Source: Fimbriimonas planktonicus
GTDB taxonomy: Bacteria; Armatimonadota; Fimbriimonadia; Fimbriimonadales; Fimbriimonadaceae
NCBI GenBank assembly: GCA_965234685.1
Contig: OZ248539.1
Location: 2,666,001-2,730,000 of the forward strand
Length of the DNA: 64,000 nucleotides
Reading direction: 5' to 3'
Shown here: one piece after another, positions 42,341-50,582 of the stretch
How positions within the stretch are numbered: the first letter of the stretch is position 1
How the letters are laid out: every line of letters begins with the position of its first letter
Made by a program: the position numbers and the translations under genes
Notes under the pieces: model-generated
Databases searched by the model: none
Told to the model about the DNA's origin: nothing
What the model saw: only the letters and a program-made list of their open reading frames with translations

Positions 42341-43414
42341 TTGGCATCGCTTCTGTTGGCCGGATACATCGGCTGTGGCAACCTTGGCGACGACGCCATC
42401 ATGCTCGGCTTCTCAAACGGGATCCATCGGTACGGGCATGAATGTCAGGTACTAAGTGGCCGGCCCGAGGAGACGAACCGGCTGCATGGCGTGCCCGCCG
42501 TACCGCGACGAGACTTCAAACGAATTAAGGAAGCGATCGGTGAATCTGACGCCTTGGTCTTCCCGGGCGGAAGCATCTTCCAAGACGTCACCAGCTTTCG
42601 AAGCGTTCTGTACTACTCTCGGTTAGTAAAGATGGCCAAAAAGGCCGGAAAGAAGGTCTTCATGGTCGGGCAAGGGGTTGGCCCGCTCAAGACGATCATT
42701 GGCCGGTCCTTTGCGCGTCAAGCCTTCCAATCCGCCGATCTCATCGCGGTGCGAGACTCCGCAAGCGCAACGACCCTGAAAGAGCTGGGCGTCAAACACT
42801 CTCCGCGCATCACGGCCGACTGCGCATTTCTTCTCTCCGCGCCCCATCGGGCTGACGACTCTTTAGGATTTCAGGTCGGCGAGATGAAGACCGTAGGCAT
42901 TGCCGCACGACCGCTTGGCAAGGGCCACGATGTGGTCGGGATCATTAGCGATTTCTGCCGTCTGCTGTTCCAAAGCGGCGCGATGCCGATTCTGCTCGCG
43001 ATGGACCGAAACGAAGACGTTCCGCTCATTCAGCAAATCGAAGACCGCGCGGGCGGCAAGATTCCGGATCTGCGCAAGTTGGAGAGTCCGGGCGACATCC
43101 AAAGCCGAATCGCGCGAATGGACACCATCGTGGCAATTCGACTGCACGCCGGCATTCTCGCCAGCACCGTCGGAGTTCCGTCCCTCATGCTCGCCTACGA
43201 CCCCAAAGTGACCGCATTTGCCCGCCAGCTCGATATCGGCCCCGCGGTTTCCATGGACAAACTCACGGGCGCAAGACTCTTTGATGCTTACACCGCCTTC
43301 CAAAAGGATCGCGACCGAAACGCGTCCATCGTGACCGCCAAACACGAAGAACTCGCGAAAGCGGCGGCCCAAAACGTCGAATTGGTGGCCAGCGCGTTCC
43401 GAGCACGCACGTAA
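42341..43414 (+). CDS. csaB: Polysaccharide pyruvyl transferase CsaB
   Basis: 357 residues. It begins LLAGYIGCGNLGDDA, the glycine-rich opening of CsaB, with VFPGGSIFQD, GQGVGPL and a C-terminal RLHAGILA motif. CsaB attaches pyruvate ketals to secondary wall polymers, creating the ligand of SLH domains. TTG 42341 is chosen for the strong upstream ribosome site. It lies 4 bases after the DUF5693 stop and so is co-expressed with it. It links functionally to the SLH porin at 14297-16237. Confidence 0.92.
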   Translation: MASLLLAGYIGCGNLGDDAIMLGFSNGIHRYGHECQVLSGRPEETNRLHGVPAVPRRDFKRIKEAIGESDALVFPGGSIFQDVTSFRSVLYYSRLVKMAKKAGKKVFMVGQGVGPLKTIIGRSFARQAFQSADLIAVRDSASATTLKELGVKHSPRITADCAFLLSAPHRADDSLGFQVGEMKTVGIAARPLGKGHDVVGIISDFCRLLFQSGAMPILLAMDRNEDVPLIQQIEDRAGGKIPDLRKLESPGDIQSRIARMDTIVAIRLHAGILASTVGVPSLMLAYDPKVTAFARQLDIGPAVSMDKLTGARLFDAYTAFQKDRDRNASIVTAKHEELAKAAAQNVELVASAFRART

Positions 43415-43480
43415 TTCACGGACCATCTGGCATCGACGTACGTCTAACGGTTCTGAGCACTGTATGCTCATCAGCGAAAT

Positions 43481-46195
43481 TTGAACTTGCGGAAGCGTGA
43501 AGTGGGTACGGGATTGTTCTTTGCGGCGGTGAGCATCAGCTCGGCGCAGCTTGGCATTCCACAAATCCCTAAAGAGACCTGGGCAAAGATAACGGCGATT
43601 CAAAAGCCGGTCACCAGCACTGTGCCACCCCCCACCGTGGCCCCTGCCGGTCAGACCATCGGTCGTCCGGCACTCCGCACCAAAGCCCCAACGCCAAGAA
43701 GTCTTCAAGCCTTCTTTAACGAATACATCACCAACCGAATCGATATCTCGGGACGGCGGACTTTGGCCTACCGCGCGCACTCGGTCGAAGGGGACCGGGA
43801 GGCCTTCAACACCCTTAACTATTACGGCCAAGGCGGCGACCAATTCTCCGATCAAGGTCAGATGAACATTTCTGGCCGAAAGGTTTTTGGCTTTGTCGAC
43901 TTCAACATGCAAGTCGCGGACAACCGACTGCAAGATCCCGACCAGCGGCGTGTCACCCTAAACTTCGACGGCCATCCGTATCGGCTCACCTACGGCGACA
44001 TCAACGGCTCGCTCCTCAACACCAACCGGTTTGCCCGGTTCAATCGCTTGCTCAACGGCGCGATGGTGGACTACAACATGGGCCGACTGCAAGCCCGTGC
44101 AGTTCGCAGCCAATCGCGTGGCGCCGCCCGAACGGTGAGCATTCCTGGCAACAACTCTTCGGGTCCGTACTACTTGCAGAGCGGCCGAGTTCGTCCCGAC
44201 ACCATCGAAGTGCAGGTCAACGGAGAAACCGTCCGCCTTGGTACCGACTACGAGCTGGACTCCGATCTGGGCGCGATCACCTTTATCAACCGAATCATTT
44301 CCCCAACCTCGGTGATCGTTGCGACCTACGAATCAGCGGCCTTCAACGAGCAAACCGGCACGATTCAAGGCGCCGGGATTTCGTACAACTTTGGGAAGTT
44401 TGGCACGATTGGTGCGAGCCTCATGGAACAGGTTGGAAGCGGCGCAAGCTCCGCTAGCAGCAAAATCGAGTTGTTCCAGGGGCAAGGCGTTCCGACGGTT
44501 GGCTACGATCTCGACTACGAGCCCATACCTGGAACTGTACAAATTCGAGTAGGCGCGATTATACAAATCCAAGGCGTCGACTTCAACTTTGATGCCACCT
44601 ACCCGCGCCGTTTTTATATGACGCGGTACATCGATCCGTCCCAAACGGTGTCCGCTACCTACCGCCCCAAGGTGATCCAAACGGTCACCGGCGACCGTCG
44701 CGTGACCGGCATCGATTGGCTGCTTCCCTTTGTCACGACCAATGCCAAGTCCGGCCGAAAAACCGATCTCGGCTATTTCAAACTCAGCCAAGCCCGCGGA
44801 GATGCGGTGAGCGATGGTATCGGCGGCGTAGCGCAAGGCGCAGACTGGCAGTATCGCAAAGGCCCCTTCAACTTCACTGGCGGCGTTCGCGATATCCCTG
44901 CCGAATTCGTCAGCATCGAATCTCGTGGATTTAACCGAAACGAAAAAGCCACCGAACTCGGCTTGGAGTACAACCTCGGGCCTTGGGGCTACGGCGTAAA
45001 AACCCAAAATTCGCTGGTCACAACTCGGCAAACCGTGAACGGGACAACGGAGACTCGTCTCAACCGATTCACCACCACAACTGGCTCAGCCCGATATCGT
45101 GAAGTTGACGGCATGCAGTGGGGATTAGAGCACTCCCGAATCCGAAATCGGCTGCAGTACGACTCCGCCCTCGACACCACCGGCATAACGGCATCGAAGC
45201 AGTACGGTCGTTTGACGGCGAACTTCGCGGTAGAGAACCAGTCAGCAACCGGGCCCACTACGTCGGCTACAAGCACGCCGGAAATCGTCAGCGTGGCGTT
45301 ACAGTCATTCCGAACAGGTCTGCAATGGGACGCATCGAAAAACTTCCGCGTTTCATCTCGCGCCAGTCTCTCGAAGATTGACCGCGATGGTGAAAACAGC
45401 GATGGCTCCGACGTTAGCATTGGCGCAGAGTGGCAGCCGACGGACCGCTGGAACGTCTCAACCTCCTACATCAACAGCAACTCCGGCTCAATCTCCACCC
45501 TCGGAAACCTCAACTCAGGAGCGGGAATTGGCTATGGCGGAAATGGCTTCAGCAGCGGAGGCCTTGGGGATTCAATCAACCTTGGCAACACCACCCTTCG
45601 AAGTTTCCAGACCCAGGTTTCTCACCGGGCTTCGGACCGATTCAATCTCAGCCTTCGCGCCTACCAAACTGGCTCATTTGGCGACCTGAGCTCTAACAGC
45701 GAGACCCGAGCCTACGGCGCGGGGGTCGAATGGGATTTGGGCCGGCAAACGCTCTTCAGTTTCTCCCTAGACCAAACGGACACGTCATACGGCACCGGAT
45801 TAACCAACGCGGTCAAGGGCACTTCCTACACGGTTGGGCTCTCCGGCTCCCCTCCCGGCCGGCTGAACTTCGCCGCCATCCTTGCCGGTGCCCTGAGCAG
45901 CGGCGGGACGAGCCAGTTTGGCCAAGACTCTCTGAGCTATGAACTGAGCATGGGCTATCGGATGAACGATCGGAATCGGCTCATTTTTGCCCTCACAAAT
46001 GCGCGTTCTTCCGGCTATTACGGGCAGCTTGAGCAGATCGCCACCCTCGGCTATGAGTACCGGATCTTCCGCAACATCGGCCTTCAGGCGCTTTATCGCT
46101 TCCGTGATGTTTCGAACACGGACGCTACTTTGACCAGCGGAAACTATCGCTCTCGTGGGCTCGATATCGAACTCACCTTCAACTTCCTGCGCTAA
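43481..46195 (+). CDS. Large outer-membrane beta-barrel protein
   Basis: 904 residues. A signal peptide (VGTGLFFAAVSISSAQ) precedes a Pro-rich spacer (50-80) and a long region of alternating polar/hydrophobic strands with many Gly, Asn, Ser and aromatic residues, ending LTFNFLR. A small domain near residues 220-290 (YYLQSGRVRPDTIEVQVNGE) resembles surface-protein repeats in related outer-membrane proteins. Substrate or partner unknown. TTG 43481 is the likely start; TATGCT lies 12 bases upstream. Confidence 0.7.
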   Translation: MNLRKREVGTGLFFAAVSISSAQLGIPQIPKETWAKITAIQKPVTSTVPPPTVAPAGQTIGRPALRTKAPTPRSLQAFFNEYITNRIDISGRRTLAYRAHSVEGDREAFNTLNYYGQGGDQFSDQGQMNISGRKVFGFVDFNMQVADNRLQDPDQRRVTLNFDGHPYRLTYGDINGSLLNTNRFARFNRLLNGAMVDYNMGRLQARAVRSQSRGAARTVSIPGNNSSGPYYLQSGRVRPDTIEVQVNGETVRLGTDYELDSDLGAITFINRIISPTSVIVATYESAAFNEQTGTIQGAGISYNFGKFGTIGASLMEQVGSGASSASSKIELFQGQGVPTVGYDLDYEPIPGTVQIRVGAIIQIQGVDFNFDATYPRRFYMTRYIDPSQTVSATYRPKVIQTVTGDRRVTGIDWLLPFVTTNAKSGRKTDLGYFKLSQARGDAVSDGIGGVAQGADWQYRKGPFNFTGGVRDIPAEFVSIESRGFNRNEKATELGLEYNLGPWGYGVKTQNSLVTTRQTVNGTTETRLNRFTTTTGSARYREVDGMQWGLEHSRIRNRLQYDSALDTTGITASKQYGRLTANFAVENQSATGPTTSATSTPEIVSVALQSFRTGLQWDASKNFRVSSRASLSKIDRDGENSDGSDVSIGAEWQPTDRWNVSTSYINSNSGSISTLGNLNSGAGIGYGGNGFSSGGLGDSINLGNTTLRSFQTQVSHRASDRFNLSLRAYQTGSFGDLSSNSETRAYGAGVEWDLGRQTLFSFSLDQTDTSYGTGLTNAVKGTSYTVGLSGSPPGRLNFAAILAGALSSGGTSQFGQDSLSYELSMGYRMNDRNRLIFALTNARSSGYYGQLEQIATLGYEYRIFRNIGLQALYRFRDVSNTDATLTSGNYRSRGLDIELTFNFLR

Positions 46196-46243
46196 TTTGG
46201 GACGGTCCTAGAGAATCCTGCAGAAAGGTGACATAACTCAACC

Positions 46244-47632
46244 GTGGGACTTGCCTTACTTCTCGGCGCAACGCTTGCTGCGCCAACTGGTTTCAACATT
46301 TCGGCCGCAGATAAGACGATGGAAGGGATCTTCCGCCAAAGTGGCGTCCCGAGTCTCACTTACGCGATCGTAAAGGACGGGAAGGTCGTGAAGTCAAACT
46401 CCTTCGGCCGGGCCAATATCGAGACCGAAGCCAAGGCGACCCGGAAAACGGTCTACGAAATCGGCTCGATGACCAAACAATTCACCGCCGCCGGAATTCT
46501 CCTACTCGCAGAAGAGGGCAAGTTGACCCTCGAAGATCCGATTTCCAAGCATCTTGATAACTTGCCGGAAGCCTGGCGCGGACTGACGATTCGGCAGTGC
46601 CTAAGTCATACCGCCGGACTGAAGGACTATCTAGCGACCTACTCCCCGCTCAAAGCAGATCCGGTTAAGGCTTCCGATGTCTTCAAAAAGATGGGGGCGA
46701 TGACCCTCGATTTCGCTCCGCAAGCATCTTGGTCGTACAGCAACACCGGCTATCTGATCGCCACGGAGATCCTCGAAAAACTCTCCCGGCAGTCGTATTC
46801 CGAATTCATGCAGACCCGCATCTTTAAGCCCCTCGGCATGAAGAGCACAAGCGTGAGTGACCCAGACCGAGTTATTCCAAACCGGGCGAGAGGCTATAGC
46901 GTCGGGCCCCGAGGTCTCCAGAATGCTCCGGTAATCAACCCGTCCCTAGCATCCGGTGCCGGAAACTTGGTGAGTACCGTCGACGATCTTGCACTTTGGG
47001 AAGCGTCGCTCCAGACCAACAAACTGCTCAAGCCTGAGTCGCTCAAGCAGTTCTTTGCGCCCGTCCGGTTAACCAACGGTAGATCGAGCGAGTACTCCAT
47101 TGGTTGGTGGATCCGACAGGATAAGGATCGACCCATCATTGAGCACGGCGGAAACACGGTTGGCTTCAGTTCTGATCTCTTCCGTTTGCCGAAAGAAAAC
47201 GTGAGCATGATCGTGTTGACCAACACCGGCGGCGTTTCTGGTGCGCAATGGGCACGCGCTGGCCTCGCCGCTCTATTGCCCAGCTACGATCCGAAACTGC
47301 GATCCGAACCGGATCCAAACGAGCGAGAAACCGCGCTCATGATGCTTACGCTACGAAAGTGGGGCAAGGGCAAGTACGACACCTCAAACTTTACGGAAGA
47401 CTTCAAGAGCAATCTAAACACGACACGCGGCCTAGCGATGCGGTTCGGACTAGCTTCGATTGGCAAGGACGCTTTGTCGTGCAAGTACCTCGACGGTGAA
47501 ACCGTCGAAGGTTTCCGAAACAAGCGGTTCAAGTTCAAATTCCCAGGCGCGGTAGCGATCATGGAACTGACATTTGCCCCCGATGGCAAAATTGCAAACC
47601 TCGGTTCGATCTATTCCTATGCGGAAAAGTGA
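46244..47632 (+). CDS. Serine beta-lactamase/DD-peptidase-like hydrolase
   Basis: 462 residues with a short N-terminal hydrophobic leader. The class C/penicillin-binding motifs are SMTK (SxxK), WSYSNTGY (YxN) and IEHGGNT (HxG). A C-terminal extension of about 100 residues follows the catalytic domain. It is probably exported and may be an esterase or peptidase rather than an antibiotic-resistance enzyme. GTG 46244 follows a CATAACT sequence by about 8 bases. Confidence 0.85.
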   Translation: MGLALLLGATLAAPTGFNISAADKTMEGIFRQSGVPSLTYAIVKDGKVVKSNSFGRANIETEAKATRKTVYEIGSMTKQFTAAGILLLAEEGKLTLEDPISKHLDNLPEAWRGLTIRQCLSHTAGLKDYLATYSPLKADPVKASDVFKKMGAMTLDFAPQASWSYSNTGYLIATEILEKLSRQSYSEFMQTRIFKPLGMKSTSVSDPDRVIPNRARGYSVGPRGLQNAPVINPSLASGAGNLVSTVDDLALWEASLQTNKLLKPESLKQFFAPVRLTNGRSSEYSIGWWIRQDKDRPIIEHGGNTVGFSSDLFRLPKENVSMIVLTNTGGVSGAQWARAGLAALLPSYDPKLRSEPDPNERETALMMLTLRKWGKGKYDTSNFTEDFKSNLNTTRGLAMRFGLASIGKDALSCKYLDGETVEGFRNKRFKFKFPGAVAIMELTFAPDGKIANLGSIYSYAEK

Positions 47633-47700
47633 ACCTGTTCGTTCGTAAAACTTGAGGCTGAGACCCGGAAGCGGGGATGTATTCGAGTACATTCCCTTCT

Positions 47701-48918
47701 ATGCTTAGGAGAGGTTGGCTCTGTATCGTCGCGCTTGTGCTCACGGCGCTAAGCGCGGCCCAACCCGTTTCGCCGGTCATCGCGCCGGACATAAAGATCC
47801 CACCGTCCAAAATTGACTTCCCCAACTGGCGGATGGTGGGCGAGTACGAATGGGCCACCGAGTACAACATCGGACTGCCAACTGCCGCGCCGTCTGGTGT
47901 GCGAGAAAACGACACGATTCCCGTCCGAATCTTCATCCCGGTTGAGCGCAGGGGGCCGATTCCGATTGTCGTGATCTCCCACTATTGGGGCGCGGTGGAC
48001 CTTCGCGCCGAGGTTTCTCTTGCGCAAGAACTCGCAAGCCGAAACATCGCGAGCGCGGTGGTCACGCTCCCCTACCATTTGCAGCGCACGCCCGCCGGCG
48101 TCAGATCCGGAGCCTTGGCCATTCAGCCGGACCCAGTGGCCCTGCGAGCGACAACCTATCAGGCAGTTCAGGATCTTCGCCGTACGATTGACTTCCTCTC
48201 GACCCGCTCGGAGTTCGACAGCGGCAAAATTGGCATCGCTGGCACAAGTCTAGGTGCCATTGTTAGCGCCCTCACCTACGCCGTCGAGCCCCGATTGAAG
48301 AACGTGGCCTTCATCCTTGGCGGGATAGAGCTGGCCAACATCCTGTGGTCTTCTTCCCGAGTGGTCGTGCAACGCGACGAACTCCGAGCCAAGGGATTCA
48401 CCGAAGAGAAACTACAAACGGAACTGGCGAGCGTTGAACCCGCAAACTTTTTGCCGCGTGACGAACCCGGTAACTCGTTTGTTGTGGTTGGCAAGTTCGA
48501 CACCGTCATCCCGAAATCCAGTTCCGATGCTCTGATCGCCAAAATGCCGGGCATTCAGATCCTTAGCATCGACACTGGCCACTACGGCGGAATCTTCGTT
48601 CAGAGGCGTCTTCTGCGCGAGACCGCTGCCTTCTTCGACGCCAAATTTACTGGCCGAACCTACGCACCTCCGACCCGGATTTACGCTCCGACGATCCGTA
48701 TCGGCCTGGGCGTGGATGTTCCGAGCGGGTTCGAAATTGGGGCAGGTCTCGACATCTGGGCGTTCGATAAACCCCGGCGAAATTTGGCTACTTTGTTCAT
48801 CTCCCCGCGCGGACCGCGGATTTGGCTACACCGGCAAATCGGTAGCGGCTTCAGCATCGGACTAAACGCAAGCGAAAAGCGCGTCGGCATCGGTCTGTTG
48901 TGGAGCACCGTGCTCTGA
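47701..48918 (+). CDS. Exported alpha/beta hydrolase (dienelactone-hydrolase-like)
   Basis: 405 residues from ATG 47701, giving the signal peptide MLRRGWLCIVALVLTALSA; TACATT ends 7 bases upstream. The nucleophile elbow is GIAGTSLGAI, the acid is probably the Asp of VGKFDTVIP and the His lies in IDTGHYGG. The C-terminal 80 residues are beta-rich (IRIGLGVDVPSGFEIGAGLDI) and may form a small barrel or bind the envelope. Substrate unknown. Confidence 0.75.
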   Translation: MLRRGWLCIVALVLTALSAAQPVSPVIAPDIKIPPSKIDFPNWRMVGEYEWATEYNIGLPTAAPSGVRENDTIPVRIFIPVERRGPIPIVVISHYWGAVDLRAEVSLAQELASRNIASAVVTLPYHLQRTPAGVRSGALAIQPDPVALRATTYQAVQDLRRTIDFLSTRSEFDSGKIGIAGTSLGAIVSALTYAVEPRLKNVAFILGGIELANILWSSSRVVVQRDELRAKGFTEEKLQTELASVEPANFLPRDEPGNSFVVVGKFDTVIPKSSSDALIAKMPGIQILSIDTGHYGGIFVQRRLLRETAAFFDAKFTGRTYAPPTRIYAPTIRIGLGVDVPSGFEIGAGLDIWAFDKPRRNLATLFISPRGPRIWLHRQIGSGFSIGLNASEKRVGIGLLWSTVL

Positions 48919-49655
48919 TGCCCGGGCTTCCGATTGGATTCGATAACCTGTTTGAAACCTTTCGCGCCCTTGGCAAAGCAGCAGAGGGGAACCTGACAGA
49001 AACCGATGAGTACTTGTTCTGCGAAGGCACCGTGAATCATCCGGTAGCCAACTTTGCCGTCATCAAGAATCTGAACAGCAACGACGCCGGAATGTTTGCC
49101 CGGCATGCCGCGCAACGCTCCGTGTTTCATCTTTACGCCATCCCGACCGCCCCCGTGCACGAGATGCTTCGACGCGCCGGCTTCTTACCGGCGTACCGAA
49201 TGCTCCAGATGCAAGCCCCGGCGATCGGCCACGCTGCAGATTCGATCAGCGAACCCATTGCAGAGATTGACATGCTTGCCGCAGCGAGCTTGATGATCGA
49301 AACTTTCTTTCAACGATACGGTTTGGCCGAACAAGAAGCGATTCGAAATGCAATCTGTAATAGTGGTATTCCCGCCGTTGGTGAAATCGCAGATGGGTTG
49401 GTCTTATCTACTGCGTTAATGCATTACCATGCCGAAACCGTGGGCGTTTACAACCTTTGCGTTTCCGCTTCCAAGCGCAACAAAGGCTTAGGACGTGACT
49501 TAGTTCGTAAAATTCGAACGGCGGCAGGTGAAAACCCCGTAATTTTGCAGTGTGACTATAACCTTGGCCCTTGGTATCAGCAACTTGGCTTCTCAGAAAT
49601 CAGTAGCCTAACGGTTTATACAATTGACCCCAAGATTCGGCCAGAGTTGCTGTAA
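48918..49655 (+). CDS. GNAT family acetyltransferase
   Basis: 245 residues. The C-terminal acetyl-CoA-binding segment is VSASKRNKGLGRDL and the fold ends with YQQLGFSEI. The N-terminal half is a divergent lobe, as in the GNAT protein at 17906. ATG 48918 overlaps the previous stop (TGATG), which indicates translational coupling to the hydrolase. Substrate unknown. Confidence 0.75.
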   Translation: MPGLPIGFDNLFETFRALGKAAEGNLTETDEYLFCEGTVNHPVANFAVIKNLNSNDAGMFARHAAQRSVFHLYAIPTAPVHEMLRRAGFLPAYRMLQMQAPAIGHAADSISEPIAEIDMLAAASLMIETFFQRYGLAEQEAIRNAICNSGIPAVGEIADGLVLSTALMHYHAETVGVYNLCVSASKRNKGLGRDLVRKIRTAAGENPVILQCDYNLGPWYQQLGFSEISSLTVYTIDPKIRPELL

Positions 49656-49672
49656 TATAGGAACCAGTGCCC

Positions 49673-50542
49673 ATGGTACGCCGAGCTTTTACGCTTGTTG
49701 AGTTGCTTGTAGTTCTCGCCATCTTGCTAGTTGTCGCGGGAGTGTTGTTCCCTGTCTTCGCCGCAGCAAAAGCCCGCGCGCTTTCCACCCAATGCGCCAG
49801 TCAGTTCAAGCAAGTCTCTCAAGCCACGCTCATCTACACCGACGACTACGATCAGCGCTACATGCCGATCAATCACCAAGTCGGCGGCACACCAAGTTCG
49901 GAGAACGACCGAACCTGGGTACAGCTCCTCCTGCCGTATCGGCCCGGATTTGATCAGTTTTTCTGCCCGGAGAACCAAACCGGAAAATCTGCCATTTCGT
50001 CCACCTTTGATGCTGACCTGGTGGCCGGAGACACAAGTTCGCGCTACTACACGGCTTCACAGAAGGTGAACCTGGGTTACAACTTCCAGTATCTGAGCCC
50101 GGTCGTTCGTGAGCGAACCGGATGGGCCGCTCGGACCCGCAGCCAGTTTGATGTTCAGTCCAGCGCGACCACCATCCTTTTTGTCGATTCCGCCGTACAG
50201 GATGCAGAAACGGGACAAGTAACTGGCGGGAGTTGGCTGGTTGTTCCTCCGTGTCGCTACTCTGCCGACTCAATCGGCCGCGCCGTCGACACCTTTACCG
50301 GCTCGTCGGCTGGCAACACCGAGGTCTACACTCCGTCGCGAGGCTGGGAAGGTGGCTCGGAGAACGTTGAATTTCGCTACGGTGGAGCTTGGACGTGGCA
50401 TGCCGGACGTATGACCGTCGCGATGCTAGATGGCTCCGTGCGATCCTTCAGTCCCGGCGATCTGACTCGTGGCTGCAATTTTCAGGCCAATTGGCAAGGC
50501 TTCATCCAGAATTCCGCTGTCTACAAGTGGGATTTGAACTGA
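49673..50542 (+). CDS. Type-IV-pilin-like (H-x9-DG type) secreted protein
   Basis: 289-291 residues. The prepilin cleavage/methylation motif RRAFTLVELLVVLAIL is at the N-terminus, followed by FPVFAAAKARA. The C-terminus has HAGRMTVAMLDGSVRSF, the H-x9-DG signature of the large pseudopilin families found in Armatimonadota and Planctomycetota. It is processed by prepilin peptidase and exported by a type II/IV machinery. Either GTG 49667 (TAATAT ends 8 bases before) or ATG 49673 may be the start. Confidence 0.9.
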   Translation: MVRRAFTLVELLVVLAILLVVAGVLFPVFAAAKARALSTQCASQFKQVSQATLIYTDDYDQRYMPINHQVGGTPSSENDRTWVQLLLPYRPGFDQFFCPENQTGKSAISSTFDADLVAGDTSSRYYTASQKVNLGYNFQYLSPVVRERTGWAARTRSQFDVQSSATTILFVDSAVQDAETGQVTGGSWLVVPPCRYSADSIGRAVDTFTGSSAGNTEVYTPSRGWEGGSENVEFRYGGAWTWHAGRMTVAMLDGSVRSFSPGDLTRGCNFQANWQGFIQNSAVYKWDLN

Positions 50543-50570
50543 TTTCGCACCGAAAATCGAAACCTACGGC

Positions 50571-50576
50571 TAAAAT
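50571..50576 (+). promoter_or_regulatory. -10-like hexamer before the M28-FtsX fusion gene
   Basis: TAAAAT, then six bases and GTG 50583. A nearby ATG at 50581 is in another frame and soon meets a stop, so the hexamer spacing supports the GTG. Confidence 0.45.
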
Positions 50577-50582
50577 GCTGAT

